NCBI RefSeq assembly: GCF_015751905.1
Contig: NZ_JADOUF010000001.1
Span: forward strand, 5,518,001 to 5,582,000
DNA: 64,000 nucleotides
Reading direction: 5' to 3'
Source: Longispora fulva
GTDB taxonomy: Bacteria; Actinomycetota; Actinomycetes; Mycobacteriales; Micromonosporaceae
Part shown: piece after piece, positions 60,311 through 64,000 of the stretch
How positions within the stretch are numbered: position 1 is the stretch's first letter
Layout: each line of letters opens with the position of its first letter
Program-made: the position numbers and the translations under genes
The notes under the pieces: model-generated
Told to the model about the DNA's origin: nothing
The model's database searches: none
Seen by the model: only the letters and a program-made list of their open reading frames with translations

Positions 60311-61195
60311 CTACCGTACGCCAGCGAAGAGGTCACTCTCCGGCAGCGTGGTCGGAACGTTCGCCCGGACCAACTGGAAGTCCTCCGTGGGCCAGATCCG
60401 CAACTGGATCTCCATCGGGATCCCGAACCAGAAACCCTCCGGGTCCACCTGGGTCGCGTGCGCCCGCAGCGCGTCGTCGCGCACCCCGAAGAACTCGCCC
60501 GCGTCGACCGAGGTGGTGACGCGGTCGCCCTTGTCCTTCATCCACGCGCGGCCGCTGTCGATCCAGTCGGCGAAGGGCGACTCGAGGCCCTCGGCGAGCA
60601 TCGCCTCGTGCAGCGCGAGCAGGCGCTTCTTGAAGAAGCCCATGTTGTAGTAGAGCTTCGCCGGGGTCCACGGCTCGCCGGCCTCCGGGTAACGCTCCGG
60701 GTCGCCGGCGGCGTCGAAGGCCACCATCGAAATCTTGTGGGTCATGATGTGGTCCGGGTGCGGATACCCGCCGTCCTCGTCGTACGTCGTCACGACGTGC
60801 GGGCGGAACTCGCGGATCAGCTTGACCAGGCGCTCGGCCGCCACCTCGGGGTCGACCACGCCGAAGCTGTCCTCGGGCAGCGCCGGGCGCTCCTCCTCCG
60901 AGGCCTCCAGGTAGCCGTCCGGCAGGCCCGAGTCGATGAACCCGAGCCACTCCTGGCGGATGCCGAGGATCTCGCGGGCGGCGTCCATCTCGGCCCGACG
61001 GATCTCGGTGATGTTCTCCCAGACCTCTGGCCGGTCGAGCTTCGGGTTCAGCACGCTGCCGCGCTCGCCACCCGTGCAGGTGACAACGAGGACGTCCACG
61101 CCCTCTTTCACATATTTCGCCATCACGGCGGCACCCTTGCTCGACTCGTCGTCGGGGTGTGCGTGTACCGCCATCATTCGGAGCCGCTCGGCCAC
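60311..61195 (-). CDS. mca: Mycothiol S-conjugate amidase
   Basis: 294-residue zinc amidase that cleaves mycothiol conjugates of drugs and toxins, releasing a mercapturate for export. The LmbE-fold metal motif AVHAHPDDES (about 9-18) and the later YPHPDHIMTH (about 142-151) provide His and Asp ligands. GFIDSGLPDGYL and FGIPMEIQLRIWPTEDFQLV (about 262-281) distinguish Mca from the deacetylase MshB. The GTG start at 61195 follows CGAGGAG. Presence of Mca implies the organism makes mycothiol. It is divergent from DUF4307-greA, as in mycobacteria. Confidence 0.96.
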   Translation of the reverse strand: MAERLRMMAVHAHPDDESSKGAAVMAKYVKEGVDVLVVTCTGGERGSVLNPKLDRPEVWENITEIRRAEMDAAREILGIRQEWLGFIDSGLPDGYLEASEEERPALPEDSFGVVDPEVAAERLVKLIREFRPHVVTTYDEDGGYPHPDHIMTHKISMVAFDAAGDPERYPEAGEPWTPAKLYYNMGFFKKRLLALHEAMLAEGLESPFADWIDSGRAWMKDKGDRVTTSVDAGEFFGVRDDALRAHATQVDPEGFWFGIPMEIQLRIWPTEDFQLVRANVPTTLPESDLFAGVR

Positions 61196-61274
61196 CGTGA
61201 CACTCCTCGTTCGGGTCCGGGATAATCGAATTCTTGCTGATGCCTATGACAAGAACACCGGAGTCCGACCGATC

Positions 61275-61685
61275 GTGACCGAGACCCACGCCACAATTTT
61301 CCCACCGGACCGCTACGGCCGGCGGCGGCAACCACGTCGTGCGCGACGGTGGCTACCCTTCGTGTTGGCCGCCGCGCTCGGACTGGGCGTAACGGGCATC
61401 GCGGTCAAGCTCTATCTGGCATACGGCGTCACGGACTACGCGGTGAATCTCACCTCGTACCACGACATCACGGACAATCAGGTTGTGCTCCAGTTCACGG
61501 TCACGAAACCCGAAGGCTCCCCGGCCGTGTGCGTGGTCCGGGCCCGGAACCGGGCCGGCGCGGAGGTCGGGCGGGCGGAGGTCGTGGTCCCCGAGCCTCC
61601 CAAACGGGTGGACGTCAGTTACACACTGTCAACAACCGGGCTCCCCGTCAGCGGCGAGACCGTAGGTTGCCGGGCCCAGCGCTGA
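61275..61685 (+). CDS. DUF4307 membrane protein
   Basis: 136 residues from a GTG at 61275. A basic N-terminus (PPDRYGRRRQPRRARR) is followed by one helix (WLPFVLAAALGLGVTGIAV, about 26-44) and an exterior beta-sandwich-like part (about 55-136: DYAVNLTSYHDITDNQVVLQ, AVCVVRARNRAGAEVGRAEV, SYTLSTTGLPVSGETVGC). Two Cys (about 86 and 133) could pair. DUF4307 proteins occur between mca and greA in many actinobacteria (Rv1081c, from memory) and have no assigned function. There is no clear ribosome binding site. greA follows 55 bases later on the same strand, probably in one transcript. Confidence 0.88.
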   Translation: MTETHATIFPPDRYGRRRQPRRARRWLPFVLAAALGLGVTGIAVKLYLAYGVTDYAVNLTSYHDITDNQVVLQFTVTKPEGSPAVCVVRARNRAGAEVGRAEVVVPEPPKRVDVSYTLSTTGLPVSGETVGCRAQR

Positions 61686-61740
61686 TATTCTCGTAGTTTC
61701 GCTTTTCTTAACCCTTGACCCGCCGTCTGAAGGAGTCGCC

Positions 61741-62235
61741 GTGCCCAACACCGACAGCAAGGCCGCGTGGCTGTCCCAGGACGCGTTCGACCGCCTGCAG
61801 GCCGAGCTGGAGAAGGCGATCGCCGACCGGCCCGCCGTCGCCGCCGAGATCAACGCCCGCCGCGAGGAGGGCGACCTCAAGGAGAACGGGGGCTACCACG
61901 CCGCCCGCGAGGAGCAGGGCAAGGCGGAGGCCCGCATCCGCTACCTCCAGGAGTTCCTGCGCACCGCCCGGGTCGGCGAGGCCCCGTCGAGCACGGTCGT
62001 CTCGCCCGGCATGGTCGTCACGATCCAGTTCGACGACGACCCGGACGACACCGAGACGTTCCTGCTCGGCTCCCGGGAGATCGCCGCGACCACGGACTAC
62101 ACCGTGTACAGCCCCGAGTCGGCGCTGGGCACGGCCATCCTGGGCTCCGAGGCCGGCAAGACCGTGACCTACGCGGCCCCGACCGGCGCGCAGATCACCG
62201 TGACCGTGGTCAAGTTCGAGCCGTTCTCCGGCTGA
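61741..62235 (+). CDS. greA: Transcription elongation factor GreA
   Basis: 164-residue transcript-cleavage factor from the GTG at 61741 (GAAGGAG upstream). The N-terminal coiled coil reads WLSQDAFDRLQAELEKAIAD, then EINARREEGDLKENGGYHAA with the Asp-Leu-Lys-Glu-Asn tip residues that enter the RNA polymerase channel, and EEQGKAEARIRYLQEFL. The C-terminal FKBP-like domain has VVSPGMVVTIQFDDDPDDTE, SPESALGTAILGSEAGKTVTY and a YAAPTGAQITVTV end. In actinobacteria the spacing DLKEN is conserved. A GC-rich hairpin follows. Confidence 0.96.
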   Translation: MPNTDSKAAWLSQDAFDRLQAELEKAIADRPAVAAEINARREEGDLKENGGYHAAREEQGKAEARIRYLQEFLRTARVGEAPSSTVVSPGMVVTIQFDDDPDDTETFLLGSREIAATTDYTVYSPESALGTAILGSEAGKTVTYAAPTGAQITVTVVKFEPFSG

Positions 62236-62258
62236 CGCCCGCTACTCGAATCACGCCC

Positions 62259-62284
62259 ACCGGGCCGCCTGCGGGCGGCCCGGT
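62259..62284 (+). terminator. Hairpin after greA
   Basis: ACCGGGCCGCC (62259-62269) pairs with GGCGGCCCGGT (62274-62284), 24 bases after the greA stop. No U-tract. The following 75 bases to 62362 carry repeated GGTTCCGGG-type runs between convergent greA and the M48 gene, with no coding value. Confidence 0.6.
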
Positions 62285-62362
62285 TCCGTGACCGGGGCCA
62301 TGTCTCGGTTCCGGGCCCGGGTGGCCCGGTTCCTTGTCTGGGTTCCGGGTCTCGGTCTCGGT

Positions 62363-63613
62363 TCAGTGCTCGACCCAGCCGATGTCGCGGGCCTTTCGGC
62401 GGTAGAACCCGGCGAGTTCCTGGTCGATCCGGTCCGACTCCGCCTCCGACAACGCCACCCGGGGCTCCAGCCACGGACGCGACTCGACAAGCCGGGCCCG
62501 CATACCCGCCGGCGGGTGGCTGGCCAGGATCGACGTCTCGGTGCGGATGCTCAACTGGCGGAACCACGCCATCCTCGGGCGCATCGATACGCGCGCCTCG
62601 TCGGCGGCGGCCCGCCAGTCCCGGGGCTCGTCGCCGTTGCGGGCCGCCCGCCGGACCACCACGTCCAGGCCGGCCGCGCTCGCCAGCGAGTCGGTCAGGT
62701 CCCGGGCGGCCGAGCTGCCGGCGACCAGAACGGCGAGTTCGTCAGCGTGGTATTCGGCCCGCTGCGAACTGCGCTCGCCCACCATCGACATGCCGATGTG
62801 CACGAGCAGCAGGCTCCGACTGATCACCCACATGACCGGCCGCGCGATGAAGTCGACGAGCATGCTGAGGAAGCCGTAGACGTCACGGGGGCCCATCCTG
62901 GTCAGAGCCGCCAGGTTCCCGAACGTGGTCAGCGCCGGATAGGTCAGCAGACGGGTACGCGGGTCACCGTTCACGAAGTGGCCGAGTTCGTGGCCGAGGA
63001 GCGCGACCCGTTGCTGGGGCGGGAGGGCCGCCCACATCGGCAGCCCGAGGCACAGGACGCGGCGGCGTCGGAGCCCGTACGTCCGGGCGAACGCATTGAA
63101 GTCGGTGTCGACCGCGACGTGGTCGGGCACGGGCGCGGCGGCAGCGGCGGCCACCCGTTCGATCAGCGCGAACAGCGTCGGCGCCTGAGCCCGGTCCAGC
63201 AGCTCGAGGTCATCCGGCAGGCCGGGGAACTTGGGCAGCAGCACCCAGACCACACCGAGGGCGAGCAGGGCCACCGGCACGGTCACCCACGACGGATGCG
63301 CGACGACGAGCCAGCCGGCCAGGGCCAGTAGTCCGAGCATGCCAGCGAGCAGCAGAAGGGACACCGCGATCAGGAACACGCCGGCCAGCCCGAGCACCGG
63401 CCGGCCGATCGGGCGGCCGAAGAACTCCGTGAGCTGGGCGCGGTTGAGGCGGAACGCCGCCCGGTAGAGCAGCCGGTCGATCCAGCCGACGCCCGTCACG
63501 CTGTGGTCGGTGGGCTCGTCGATGCCCCACTCGCAGCTCGGACACCAGGGTTCGCCGGTGTCGGCCGAGGTCAGGGGGGTGTGGCAGTGGGGGCAGGCGG
63601 TTGCGAGGGACAC
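62363..63613 (-). CDS. M48-family zinc metallopeptidase with N-terminal zinc ribbon
   Basis: 416-residue integral membrane protease. An N-terminal zinc ribbon (CPHCHTPL at about 7-10, WCPSC at about 23-27) precedes two helices (about 73-122). The catalytic domain has the HExxH motif GHELGHFVNGDP (about 206-218) and a third ligand region QRAEYHADELA (about 287-297), the usual M48 spacing. Hydrophobic segments near 225-275 fit membrane association. M48 members (HtpX, Oma1 type) degrade damaged membrane proteins. The zinc ribbon fusion is an extra that might bind substrate or RNA. It is downstream of ilvA on the same strand. Confidence 0.9.
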   Translation of the reverse strand: MSLATACPHCHTPLTSADTGEPWCPSCEWGIDEPTDHSVTGVGWIDRLLYRAAFRLNRAQLTEFFGRPIGRPVLGLAGVFLIAVSLLLLAGMLGLLALAGWLVVAHPSWVTVPVALLALGVVWVLLPKFPGLPDDLELLDRAQAPTLFALIERVAAAAAAPVPDHVAVDTDFNAFARTYGLRRRRVLCLGLPMWAALPPQQRVALLGHELGHFVNGDPRTRLLTYPALTTFGNLAALTRMGPRDVYGFLSMLVDFIARPVMWVISRSLLLVHIGMSMVGERSSQRAEYHADELAVLVAGSSAARDLTDSLASAAGLDVVVRRAARNGDEPRDWRAAADEARVSMRPRMAWFRQLSIRTETSILASHPPAGMRARLVESRPWLEPRVALSEAESDRIDQELAGFYRRKARDIGWVEH

Positions 63614-63751
63614 GGTCGGGCATCCTGCCGGCGGACGGAGTGCCCGTCAACCGGGTTCCCCACAACGGTCCCGGACCGAGCCGTCCGAGGTCAGCTCCCC
63701 CAGACGCCACCCGGCGGTGGACCGTGCCGCCACGGCACGACGCGCGATCAG

Positions 63752-64000
63752 TCAGTCGAAGGTCACCGTGTGGCCGGCGGCGCGCAGCGCCGCGACCATC
63801 CGCTCCGCGTGGTCCTTGCCCCGGGTCTCCACGGAGAACGCCACCACCACCTCGCCCAGCGGCAGCCGCGCGTCGTAGCGCTCGTGCGCCACGTCGAGGA
63901 CGTTGGCCCCGTTCTCCGCGATCAGGGCGAGCAGCCGGACCAGCTGGCCGGGGCGGTCGGCGCACCGGACCGTGAACCGCTGGTAACGACCGGCGGCGGC
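63752..64000 (-). CDS. ilvA: Threonine ammonia-lyase, C-terminal ACT domain (N-terminus outside window)
   Basis: Only the last 82 codons are visible. They read RYQRFTVRCADRPGQLVRLL, then ALIAENGANVLDVAHERYDA, GEVVVAFSVETRGKDHAERM and VAALRAAGHTVTFD, which is an ACT-type regulatory domain as found at the end of catabolic-type threonine ammonia-lyases (TdcB/IlvA, about 400 residues). Such enzymes convert threonine to 2-oxobutyrate and ammonia, with PLP. The ACT domain binds a regulatory amino acid. The gene position near greA and mca is usual in actinobacteria. Assignment rests on the ACT pattern and neighbourhood, since the PLP domain is not seen. Confidence 0.72.
   Translation of the reverse strand, partial: AAAGRYQRFTVRCADRPGQLVRLLALIAENGANVLDVAHERYDARLPLGEVVVAFSVETRGKDHAERMVAALRAAGHTVTFD

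Overview
The window is high-GC DNA from an actinomycete, most likely the Micromonosporaceae or a near relative. The evidence is codon bias toward G/C with many GTG starts, a mycothiol S-conjugate amidase (Mca), a GTP-dependent PEP carboxykinase, an actinobacterial five-helix succinate dehydrogenase anchor, the actinobacterial families DUF4245, DUF4307 and CGNR/ABATE, and an Ada-AlkA fusion next to Ogt. I see no rRNA, tRNA, CRISPR array, prophage or intact insertion sequence. Both window edges cut genes: a binding lipoprotein at 1 and a threonine ammonia-lyase at 64000.

Layout. 1-2181: the end of a peptide ABC importer operon (minus strand). 2622-5416: tldD/tldE pair. 5544-8979: sdhCAB operon. 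9517-11687: NUDIX hydrolase, a pterin-dehydratase-like protein without its catalytic histidines, a cold-shock gene with a leader hairpin, and DUF402. 11733-16496: YchF, a Uma2 nuclease-fold protein, a bacterial PH protein, the alkylation-repair pair ada-alkA/ogt, and a membrane-anchored hypothetical. 16515-20185: a heterodimeric ABC exporter. 20292-23850: Gly-rich membrane protein, RmuC, ABC-F protein. 24061-27778: two tandem, diverged copies of a cassette made of a LuxR-type regulator and a secreted six-cysteine protein. 27816-31987: ispH, xseA/xseB, DUF4245, glpX. 32264-37642: S1 protease, a transglycosylase-like exoprotein, PIN-PhoH, short Z-prenyl synthase, metallopeptidase. 37792-43118: pckG and small regulators or enzymes. 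43205-47674: a fusion of a degenerate asparagine-synthetase-like part with an F420-ligase-like part, then a YyaL/DUF255 protein. 47829-51438: secreted and small cytosolic proteins. 51493-58489: a three-gene ABC system with two ~1000-residue FtsX-type permeases. 58608-64000: EAL protein, a small membrane protein, mca, DUF4307, greA, an M48 protease and ilvA.

Much of the core (ychF, ispH, xseA/B, DUF4245, glpX, phoH, short Z-prenyl synthase, YyaL, small membrane protein, mca, DUF4307, greA) has the same set and order that I remember for Mycobacterium tuberculosis around Rv1080c-Rv1112. The other genes look like lineage-specific insertions into a conserved backbone.

Most interesting observations: (i) the tandem regulator/secreted-protein cassettes, with a shared promoter dyad and a scrap of the ispH 3' end between them that records how the duplication happened; (ii) the fusion at 43205-45532, in which both asparagine synthetase active sites look lost; (iii) a 100-bp hairpin element found twice, each time between convergent genes; (iv) ABC exporter halves whose non-consensus residues all fall in one composite ATP site; (v) a possible leader peptide ahead of the ABC-F gene. 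All functional calls come from reading the sequence and from memory of protein families; no database search was run.
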